NCBI GenBank assembly: GCA_019162915.1
Contig: JAFLKZ010000147.1
Location: 1-5,474, forward strand
Direction: 5' to 3'
Origin: Campylobacteraceae bacterium
GTDB lineage: Bacteria; Campylobacterota; Campylobacteria; Campylobacterales; Sulfurospirillaceae
Length of the DNA stretch: 5,474 bases
The translations under genes were made by a program, and so were the position numbers. Below, piece by piece: positions 1 through 5,330 of this stretch. How positions within the stretch are numbered: position 1 is the stretch's first letter; each line of letters begins with the position of its first letter. Below the pieces are notes generated by a model. That model ran no database searches, was not told where the DNA came from, and saw nothing but the letters and a program-made list of their open reading frames with translations.

Positions 1-78
1 CCTACATTAAAAACTACATTAGCAACAATACGACTCTCATTGTATGAGATAAAGTCCTCTGCTATTCTTCTGATTTAG
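1..78. other. Possible edge fragment of a gene, strand undecided
   Basis: Both strands are open here. On plus, frame 1 runs from the window edge to a TAG at 76-78 (25 codons, ending SSAILLI). On minus, an open stretch from base 74 to the edge reads RRIAEDFISYNE and onward, directly after a TAA at 77-75 and without a usable start codon. I recognise neither peptide. If the plus reading is real, it is the 3' end of a gene convergent with fic, and the hairpins at 102-170 would lie between the two stops. The minus reading looks slightly more protein-like but would have to be a degraded internal fragment. No function is proposed. Confidence 0.2.
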
Positions 79-101
79 AATTATACTTATTTTGTTTAAA
101 A

Positions 102-180
102 CTACCATATTTATTTTATATGGTAGAAATATTCAAAAAAACTACCACATATAGATTATATGGTAGTTTTCCTACCATAT
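102..180. repeat. Cluster of five CTACCATAT-type arms forming two equal inverted-repeat units
   Basis: CTACCATAT occurs on plus at 102-110 and 172-180, and its reverse complement ATATGGTAG at 118-126 and 158-166. A one-base variant, CTACCACAT, is at 142-150. Arms 1+2 and 3+4 form two units of identical geometry (9-base arm, 7-base centre, 9-base arm; 25 bases each) separated by 15 bases. The fifth arm contains the last two codons and stop of fic, and could pair instead with arm 4 across a 5-base loop. This would give competing hairpins at the 3' end of the fic message. It may be only a doubled terminator, a palindromic repetitive element or a protein-binding array; the sequence does not decide. 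Confidence 0.75.
135..170 (-). terminator. Intrinsic terminator of fic (possibly bidirectional)
   Basis: Read on the minus strand, directly after the fic stop, AAAACTACCA (170-161) pairs perfectly with TGGTAGTTTT (147-138), and the descending arm runs into seven T residues (141-135). The stem is AT-rich but 10 base pairs long, and its position two bases past the stop codon is right. The plus strand also has a stem followed by TTTT (167-170), so it could stop transcription arriving from the left edge as well. Confidence 0.65.
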
Positions 181-1245
181 CCCCTCACCCAATAGCGCAT
201 ATAGTTTAGGATTGATATAAAGAATAATACGTGATCTTTTTTGAGAAGTAAGTATGCCGATTTTTTCTAGTTCTTTGAGGTACTTAGCTGCTGCGTGCCG
301 CTCAACATCCAAAGCAACTTCAACATGAGCCGTTTTGGTATAGACTTCGGTAAAAATGGCATCAATGAGTTCACGTTTATAGATTTTTGGCAATTTAGTT
401 TTGACCTCATTTGCTGTTTCATCCACGAGCTCTTTAATTGCTTTGGCTTTTGCCAGTGTACGAACGGCTGTCTCTTCAATGCCTTTGAGCATATACAAAG
501 TCCACTCTTCCCATGCGTCGCTGACTCGCACTTCTTGTAATAAGCGGTAGTAATCGTTTTTGTTTCGGATGATGTAACCGCTCAAATAGAGTATTGGTGC
601 ATCCAATAAGCGCTCAAGGCAAAGATAGAGGATATTGAGGATACGCCCTGTTCGACCGTTTCCATCGTAAAATGGATGAATTGATTCAAACTGATAATGC
701 AATATTGCCATTTTAATCAAAGGGTCTAGTTCATCAGGCTCGTTAATTTGTTTTTCTAGGTTGGCAAGCAGTTCATAAATCATCGCCTCATCTTGAGGAG
801 GAGTGTAAACAACCTCACCCGTTTTAGCGTTGCGTAGTACAGTGCCGGCTTGTTTTCGAATACCTGCATTATTGCCAGAGAGTTCTTGTTGAATGGCAAC
901 AATATCGTTTGTCGTTAAAAGTTGGCGGTGTTGCAATTGAGTAAAACCAAAACGCAATGCTTTGCGGTAATTTAAAACCTCTTTGATGTTGTCAGGAATA
1001 TGGTGTGATTCACTCGCTAAGGCTTCAAATAGTTCATCTTGGGTGGTAATAATATTTTCAATTTCTGAGCTGTCTTTTGCTTCTTGGAGCGTAAGAGAAT
1101 TGATGAGTATCTCTTTATTTGGGATTTGATCGGCAAATCCTTTTAGTTCGGCTAATGCCTTGTGTGCTTTAGAAAGTTGTTTGAGTATTGCAACCGTGTC
1201 AAAATCAAATTTTGGTGGTAAAGGAGGTAGAACAAATTCATCCAT
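172..1245 (-). CDS. Fic family protein, class II, probable protein AMP-transferase
   Basis: This 357-residue cytoplasmic protein has the layout of stand-alone bacterial Fic enzymes such as the one from Shewanella. The N-terminal region carries the inhibitory helix motif S-x-x-x-E-N at 59-64 (SSEIEN), whose Glu63 should block ATP gamma-phosphate binding in the resting enzyme (class II). The target-docking flap is around 133-151. The catalytic motif HPFYDGNGRTGR is complete at 190-201, with His190, Asp194, Asn196, Arg198 and Arg201 all present. Residues ~285-357 look like a winged-helix domain. Known Fic proteins of this type transfer AMP from ATP to Ser/Thr/Tyr hydroxyls of themselves or of target proteins; the target here cannot be read. 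The ATG is preceded by GGGAG (1259-1255) at nine bases. The gene is monocistronic, with its own terminator, and lies next to a recombinase and an R-M operon, so a role in defence or stress is possible but inferred. No antitoxin gene is adjacent, which fits a self-inhibited enzyme. Confidence 0.93.
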   Translation of the reverse strand: MDEFVLPPLPPKFDFDTVAILKQLSKAHKALAELKGFADQIPNKEILINSLTLQEAKDSSEIENIITTQDELFEALASESHHIPDNIKEVLNYRKALRFGFTQLQHRQLLTTNDIVAIQQELSGNNAGIRKQAGTVLRNAKTGEVVYTPPQDEAMIYELLANLEKQINEPDELDPLIKMAILHYQFESIHPFYDGNGRTGRILNILYLCLERLLDAPILYLSGYIIRNKNDYYRLLQEVRVSDAWEEWTLYMLKGIEETAVRTLAKAKAIKELVDETANEVKTKLPKIYKRELIDAIFTEVYTKTAHVEVALDVERHAAAKYLKELEKIGILTSQKRSRIILYINPKLYALLGEGIW

Positions 1246-1270
1246 TAAAACATTCTCCCTCGCAAATTAT

Positions 1271-1289
1271 GAATATTAAAAAGAATATT
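1271..1289. repeat. Short direct repeat GAATATT upstream of fic
   Basis: GAATATT occurs at 1271-1277 and again at 1283-1289, so the copies start 12 bases apart, 26-44 bases upstream of the fic start codon. The position is where a promoter or operator would be expected, but AT-rich leaders often contain such repeats by chance and I could not fix a good -35/-10 pair. Confidence 0.3.
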
Positions 1290-1329
1290 TTAGCCGAAAT
1301 GATCAAAAATCTACCATTCATTTGGCATT

Positions 1330-1380
1330 TTTCCCCTATAGGGTCTTAACGGGGTAGGGACTTGGGGAAAGACCCCCCCT
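1330..1380. other. GC-rich intergenic block with G-quadruplex motif and nested inverted repeats
   Basis: Between fic and the recombinase lies a block with 29 G/C in bases 1331-1380, strikingly richer than its surroundings. On plus, four G runs at 1341-1343, 1351-1354, 1357-1359 and 1364-1367 have loops of 7, 2 and 4 bases and satisfy the standard G4 rule. The same bases hold nested inverted repeats: TTTCCCC (1330-1336) with GGGGAAA (1364-1370), and GGGTCTT (1341-1347) with AAGACCC (1369-1375). There is also a perfect palindrome CCCTATAGGG (1334-1343) and a run of seven C at 1373-1379. Lying just past the recombinase stop, it may help end that transcript, but no T run follows the stems on the minus strand. 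It could also be a remnant of a mobile-element end or origin. Confidence 0.55.
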
Positions 1381-1408
1381 CTGATATAGTAAAAACATTT
1401 TTGAAAAT

Positions 1409-2023
1409 TTAAACTATCTTCTTGCTTTGGATATAGTTTGTGAGGCTCTGTCTCGTTCCGACTCCGATGATCTTTGTGATACTGGCGATTGAAACATCTT
1501 TAGCGACTAACTCTTGGATCGTGGTTAAATGCTCATCGTACTTGGATTTAACAACTGCCCCTTTTTGTCTACCGAGTTTCACACCGCTTGCTTTTCGTTG
1601 TGCCAGTGCCGATTTGGTTCGTTCACTGATAAAACTCCGCTCCATTTGGGCAAATCCGGTGAGAAGTGTGATTATCATCTGATTGATCGGGCTAGTATCG
1701 TTTCCGTCCACGACAATCCCATCTTTGATGATGTGAAGTTGAATACCTTTGTTTTTAATATCCTCGATAATTTGTAGCACTTCAATCGTAGAACGTCCGA
1801 GGCGGTCTAGTTTGGTGACTATGAGAATATCACCACTTTTTAATTGTTCTAGCGTTTCATCAATGAGTCGGTCTTTTTTGTTTTTCGTAGAGGAAACTTC
1901 AATCTCAACTATTTTATCAATAGCCATCTTTTTAGTGTGGACATAATCGAGAATCTCTTTACGTTGATTTTCGGTTGTCTGTACACCTGTTGAGACTCGG
2001 CAATATCCATAAATTCTGCTCAT
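1409..2023 (-). CDS. Small serine recombinase (resolvase/invertase family)
   Basis: The 204-residue protein has the size and order of Hin/Gin/Tn3-resolvase enzymes. The N-terminal catalytic domain contains YGYCRVST with nucleophile Ser11, the LDRLGR motif with Arg74 and Arg77, and the E-helix segment MERSFISERT at 127-136. An LGRQKG linker (150-155) follows, then a C-terminal helix-turn-helix (about 162-200). Such enzymes cut and rejoin DNA at paired sites through a 5'-phosphoserine link, resolving cointegrates or inverting segments. I chose the ATG at 2023 because AAGG (2034-2031) lies seven bases upstream and MSRIYGYCRVS is the usual start; an in-frame TTG five codons earlier (2038) overlaps that ribosome site. 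A strong promoter and an array of half-sites lie directly upstream, suggesting self-regulation. No transposase is visible, so it may be a remnant of a transposon or plasmid, or an orphan invertase. Confidence 0.93.
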   Translation of the reverse strand: MSRIYGYCRVSTGVQTTENQRKEILDYVHTKKMAIDKIVEIEVSSTKNKKDRLIDETLEQLKSGDILIVTKLDRLGRSTIEVLQIIEDIKNKGIQLHIIKDGIVVDGNDTSPINQMIITLLTGFAQMERSFISERTKSALAQRKASGVKLGRQKGAVVKSKYDEHLTTIQELVAKDVSIASITKIIGVGTRQSLTNYIQSKKIV

Positions 2024-2034
2024 TTTGCGACCTT

Positions 2035-2069
2035 GCAAGTTTAGATAGCATAATCATATCTATACTTGC
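2035..2069. promoter_or_regulatory. Imperfect 13-base inverted repeat, probable recombinase site/operator (site 1)
   Basis: GCAAGTTTAGATA (2035-2047) and TATCTATACTTGC (2057-2069) are inverted copies matching at 12 of 13 positions around a 9-base centre, 35 bases overall. This is close to the size of a Tn3-type res subsite and places 12-13-base half-sites as resolvase DNA-binding domains need them. It covers the -10 hexamer, the expected transcription start and part of the spacer of the recombinase promoter, so bound protein should repress its own gene. Confidence 0.6.
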
Positions 2070-2081
2070 GTAATGTGTCAA
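2053..2081 (-). promoter_or_regulatory. Sigma70 promoter of the serine recombinase
   Basis: On the minus strand TTGACA (2081-2076) is a perfect -35 hexamer. It is followed after exactly 17 bases by TATGAT (2058-2053), one base off the -10 consensus. Transcription should start near 2046, giving a leader of about 23 bases that includes the AAGG ribosome site. This is the clearest promoter in the window. Confidence 0.8.
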
Positions 2082-2140
2082 GTTTAAATAACAGTATTTG
2101 ATTTACAATAAGGCATTATTAAACGTTCATCTATACTTAC
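2078..2140. promoter_or_regulatory. Second widely spaced pair of recombinase-type half-sites (site 2)
   Basis: TCAAGTTTAAATA (2078-2090) matches the site 1 left arm at 11 of 13 bases in the same orientation. CATCTATACTTAC (2128-2140) matches, in the opposite orientation, 11 of 13 bases of the other arm. They face each other like site 1, but over 63 bases. Together the four half-sites span 106 bases, about the length of a full res region (subsites I-III). The outer half-site overlaps the stop codon of the broken gene at 2137, which may mark where the recombinase segment abuts it. Confidence 0.45.
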
Positions 2141-2674
2141 GCTTCACCGCTAATATCAAATCCGCCATCCGCCCATTCGTAAAGCTTCATAGCTTCGGGA
2201 TAATCCAAGAAATCTTCTAATGTCTCTATGTCGGTTAAAGCTTTTTGATACTCAGCATAAATAGGGAAGGGTTCGATAATCGATTCTAAGAGTTTTTGAT
2301 TATCAGCATAATGGCGTACTAAAATCGTGCTGACTCTGTAATAATTTTGATCGATCAGATACAAGAGAATATAGTGAGGGCTACTCTCTTCATAATCTTG
2401 GTAAAAATCGGAACTGTGAAACTGCGAAAGCGACCTCTTTTATCTCTTGGAGGCAAAACAGATCGATTAAAATATTGCTATCTTCGAAGAGATCGTCTTT
2501 ATACTTTTTCTCTTCCGCTATTATGGCTTGGTGCTGAATCAACCAATCGAGATCATAATGCAATCTGGTTTCTGCAAAGATTTCACCCATCCCCACAATA
2601 TATCTATCATGCTACTTTCACCTGCCCATTTATGAACATTTATAAAACCAATCTTGAAAAACGCTTTCTTTCAT
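2137..2674 (-). pseudogene. Broken third gene of the R-M operon, unknown function
   Basis: The ATG at 2674 overlaps the hsdS stop as ATGA, the usual sign of translational coupling. It reads MKESVFQDWF and then stops after 14 codons. Three open pieces follow in alternating frames. From 2647 to about 2612 the reading is NVHKWAGESS. From about 2610 to 2442 the original frame returns with DRYIVGMGEIFAET and ends shortly after. From about 2440 to 2137 a third reading gives SLSQFHSSDFYQDYEES, then YILLYLIDQNYYRV, and ends DISGEA. One extra base in the A/T run at 2644-2647, one missing base near 2605-2616 and one extra base in the T run at 2438-2441 would join all pieces into about 178 residues ending at the same stop. 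The repaired protein is acidic, soluble-looking and mostly helical, without motifs I recognise. It could be a true pseudogene or an effect of sequencing errors. Confidence 0.7.
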
Positions 2675-3804
2675 TTATTTACCTCACTTTTTGTAGCAGC
2701 TAATTTTTTATCCGTATATAAAACAACATCTTTTATAACGAGTTTTTGAATAGCGGAGATAAAGGTTTCCATGATTTTATAATCGGGTTTATCATCTTTT
2801 ATTGGAAGCTCTATGTATTTATGTTTTACAACATTCCAACCACCCAATTTGTTTTTGTATGAGTATATTTGCAAATCTGTTACTTTATTGATACACGGAA
2901 CTGTAAATAAATACTGATTATGAGATAGTTTAACATCATCATAAATCCAACTAATTGCATAAGCATCTGATAAAACTGTAAACTCTCTTGATTGAAAGTA
3001 CGCTCGATATACATCACTATTAGAAGGAATTGAAATTACATTTTTTAAAATAGTTGCCTTATCTTTAGGTGCAAAATAGTTTAAACCTTGATTCTGAAAA
3101 CTAGAAGTAAGACAAGGAAGGATACATATATCCGTTGCCTCTTTTGAGAGTTCACTTGCTTTAAAAGGTAACTTTATTGTCTTTATTTTTTCAAATAATT
3201 TACCAATGTTAAATTCTTTAAATTTAATCTTTCCATTTTCAAAATCTTCTAAAACCTGTTTTTCCTTATCGGTTAAAGTATAATTTTTTAGTCCAGTTGC
3301 CACCAAATAAGCTTCTAGCTCCCCTATTGGCTCTGCTTCTAGCTCCGCTACAAAACTCTCCATAAATTCAAAATCGATTTTGCCGTCTTTTGTGGGAAGT
3401 TGTATTTTTTGACTTTCAAGAATTTTAACATTGAAACTCGAACCTCCCCAAGAAAAAGAGCTAAATGCTCTTGTCATCGACAACATGAAAAAATGAGCAT
3501 TTTTTTTGTTGAACCTTTCATATTTTGACTTTAAAATTTTGATCTTATCACCCGTGAAGTATGGTTTTTCTTGATAAAACATTGTTGCTGTATCTTGACC
3601 AAACGAAATTGTATTGCCTTCATTTAGAAACTGTTCATCTTCGTTTATATAGCCTTTTTGACCATTGTTTGAACCCATTCTGACAACATAAGGATAATTT
3701 CCGTTATCTAAAACTTCAACTTTGTTTGCATCAAATCTTTTTTTGTAAGAATTGACCTCAAACAAATCACCCAATTTATACTCACCCCACTTAACTTTTT
3801 TCAA
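2671..3804 (-). CDS. hsdS: Type I/BcgI-like restriction-modification specificity subunit S
   Basis: This 377-residue protein has the classic two-fold S-subunit layout. Target recognition domain 1 begins KWGEYKLGDLFEV (5-17) and ends IQLPTKDGKIDFEFMESF (134-151). A helical spacer follows (about 152-192). Domain 2 begins KFKEFNIGKLFEKI (194-207) and ends IELPIKDDKPDYKIMETF (331-348), then a second helical tail. The repeated LP-K-D-(x)n-D-(x)n-M-E signature marks the end of each domain. The subunit selects the two halves of a bipartite recognition sequence and holds the methyltransferase on it; the target sequence cannot be predicted by eye. The start is a TTG at 3804: no ATG/GTG is available before an in-frame stop, and the nearest purine run (GAG at 3810-3808) is very close, so translation probably depends on coupling to the methyltransferase gene, which stops 20 bases upstream. 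The TTG lies in the loop of a potential mRNA hairpin. Confidence 0.9.
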   Translation of the reverse strand: MKKVKWGEYKLGDLFEVNSYKKRFDANKVEVLDNGNYPYVVRMGSNNGQKGYINEDEQFLNEGNTISFGQDTATMFYQEKPYFTGDKIKILKSKYERFNKKNAHFFMLSMTRAFSSFSWGGSSFNVKILESQKIQLPTKDGKIDFEFMESFVAELEAEPIGELEAYLVATGLKNYTLTDKEKQVLEDFENGKIKFKEFNIGKLFEKIKTIKLPFKASELSKEATDICILPCLTSSFQNQGLNYFAPKDKATILKNVISIPSNSDVYRAYFQSREFTVLSDAYAISWIYDDVKLSHNQYLFTVPCINKVTDLQIYSYKNKLGGWNVVKHKYIELPIKDDKPDYKIMETFISAIQKLVIKDVVLYTDKKLAATKSEVNK

Positions 3805-3821
3805 TTTCTCGTTAAGTGAGG
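3785..3821 (-). promoter_or_regulatory. Potential mRNA hairpin enclosing the hsdS start codon
   Basis: On the minus strand CCTCACTTAAC (3821-3811) can pair with GTTAAGTGGGG (3795-3785), giving eleven pairs including one G-T wobble and a 15-base loop. The loop holds GAGAAA and the TTG start of hsdS; the descending arm lies in codons 4-8. It could hold the start site exposed, or hinder ribosomes so that hsdS is made only when hsdM is being translated. The pairing is seen directly; the regulatory role is inference. Confidence 0.4.
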
Positions 3822-3824
3822 TAC

Positions 3825-5330
3825 TTACTTTCCCCCATCACCTCTTTGTTTGAGGATAGTTGAGACTTCCCAAGCCAAATAATCGCTTACAGTTTTTTTA
3901 AAATCTTGCAAAGTCGGTTTAGTGTCAATGGGTGCGGTTTGGTTCCAGTCGGCTCCATTTTTTGGGTCTATGGTGCTTTCGTGATATTCTTTATCAGTAA
4001 AAATATTTAGTTTTGATTTCCCAAATCGCACCAAGTTTACCAGTTCTTCGTAGCGTTCTTTTCCCCTATCGGTGTCTTTTAGGTTATTACTTGCTTTTTT
4101 ACGGCTGGTTCTCGTATATCCATCATTAGAAAAATCGATAAACTTCACCATATCATCTTTATGGTGCTTTTCGTTTACTTTAAAAACATAGACATTGGTT
4201 TGTACGCTTGATTTGCCTATAAATATATCTATAGGCATTTTAATACTAGCTACGAGAGTGTGTTTTTCTAATATTTTTTTATTGTATTCTTTGGCTTTGC
4301 CTGAACCTGCTGAGTTTTGGATGATGATAGCACCATAACCTTTGTTCATCATGCCAAGGGCTTTTTCCACAAATATCATCCCATTTCCTTCGGCAGAATA
4401 CGGAGGATTTAGTACAAAAGCATCCGCAGGAAATTTATCCTCAGTTTTACCAAAACCGTACTTTCCATCGAAATCACTCAATGAGTCTTTATTGAGGATA
4501 TTTGAGCTTCCATCGCCCATCATAATCATATTGAGAATTGCCAACATATAGACACTTGAAAGTAACTCTAAACCTAGCAATTGTTCGGCTTTTATTTTTA
4601 TCTCTTTTTGGGTGAGTTCATCGGGTGAAGTGATACTACTTTTAGCATCGTTGAGCATCTCATTCATGGCAGCAACCAACAATCCCGCTGAACCCGTGGC
4701 AAAATCCCACACATGCGAGTCTTTGTTTACCCTTGCTAGTTTTACCAAAAGAGTAGCGACATAAGATGGGGTAAGCACCACATCGTTGAGGCTGTCTTGC
4801 GAAAAGCCAAGCCAACCGTACATCTCATTAAAAAGTTTTCCTGTAAAGTCGGTTGTTAAACCTATTTTATAATATATCCCCAAATCATCTATAATCTTGA
4901 CAAAAACCCTTTTGAGTTGACTTTCGCCATTGTCAACTTTGTTGATATTTTCAGTTAAAAGTGTATTTTGTAACGTTCTGAGGATTAAATCTTTTTTTTC
5001 TGTTGGAATCTCTTTTGCATCTAAAAAGGCTTTAATTTTTCGCACCACAATTTCGCCGTCAGTGCTTTCGGTAGAAGATTTCAAATCAGATTTTTCAAGT
5101 GGAGTTACTTTGCCCGGAATACCAAGTGTTGCAATAATAGAAGCGGCTACGAGGTAAACACGGTCGTTTTCTCCTAAACCTTTTTCGTTTTGGTATATGT
5201 CATTATTTAGCTTGACCAAGCTTGTATCAATCTCTTTTTCTCGTTGTTCTTTGAGTTTATCGATTTCTTCTTGCGATAGACTCAAAGTTTTTACTTTTTC
5301 AATAAATGTATCAAATTTGACTGTTTTCAA
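3825..5330 (-). CDS. hsdM: N6-adenine DNA methyltransferase of a type I/BcgI-like R-M system, 5' truncated
   Basis: The 501 visible residues show HsdM-type domains: a helical N-terminal region (~20-180, with GLGENDRVYL at 51-60), motif X-like NDVVLTPSYVATLLVKL (182-198), the AdoMet motif I DFATGSAGLL (209-218) and the catalytic motif IV NPPYS (308-312). A GKSSVQTNVYVF segment (372-383) and an interface-type C-terminal helix follow. It should transfer methyl from AdoMet to N6 of adenine in the site chosen by the S subunit. The first codon is a TTG with no ribosome site, and an in-frame stop (TGA, 5342-5340) lies four codons earlier. Homologues I recall continue upstream into a nuclease domain of about 150 residues, so this is probably an internal leucine of a longer fused enzyme. 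The coding sequence stays methyltransferase-like up to about 5312-5330, where unrelated plus-strand coding sequence begins. The gene is therefore probably broken or misassembled here, and the activity of this copy is uncertain. Confidence 0.88.
   Translation of the reverse strand: MKTVKFDTFIEKVKTLSLSQEEIDKLKEQREKEIDTSLVKLNNDIYQNEKGLGENDRVYLVAASIIATLGIPGKVTPLEKSDLKSSTESTDGEIVVRKIKAFLDAKEIPTEKKDLILRTLQNTLLTENINKVDNGESQLKRVFVKIIDDLGIYYKIGLTTDFTGKLFNEMYGWLGFSQDSLNDVVLTPSYVATLLVKLARVNKDSHVWDFATGSAGLLVAAMNEMLNDAKSSITSPDELTQKEIKIKAEQLLGLELLSSVYMLAILNMIMMGDGSSNILNKDSLSDFDGKYGFGKTEDKFPADAFVLNPPYSAEGNGMIFVEKALGMMNKGYGAIIIQNSAGSGKAKEYNKKILEKHTLVASIKMPIDIFIGKSSVQTNVYVFKVNEKHHKDDMVKFIDFSNDGYTRTSRKKASNNLKDTDRGKERYEELVNLVRFGKSKLNIFTDKEYHESTIDPKNGADWNQTAPIDTKPTLQDFKKTVSDYLAWEVSTILKQRGDGGK

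Noticed and set aside
102..180. Minimal CRISPR array
   Set aside because: The repeated element is 9 bases, alternates in orientation, has spacers of 5-15 bases, and no cas gene is near.
1246..1330. Sigma70 promoter of fic (TTGATC near 1301-1306 with TAATAT-like sequences)
   Set aside because: No pair of hexamers has both acceptable matches and 16-18 base spacing; AT-rich sequence gives many weak candidates.
1440..1946. Three plus-strand open frames across the recombinase gene
   Set aside because: They are antisense shadows of a gene with complete catalytic motifs.
2024..2038. TTG start at 2038 for the serine recombinase, adding five residues
   Set aside because: The added codons consist of the AAGG ribosome site of the ATG at 2023, and family members begin at the MSRIYGYCRVS type of sequence.
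2091..2127. Terminator of the R-M operon (AATAATGCCTTATT)
   Set aside because: The stem is only five A/T pairs with no following T run.
2347..2703. 118-residue plus-strand open frame
   Set aside because: It is antisense to the broken third gene and the hsdS end; the peptide has no family-like features and no ribosome site, while the minus readings are protein-like.
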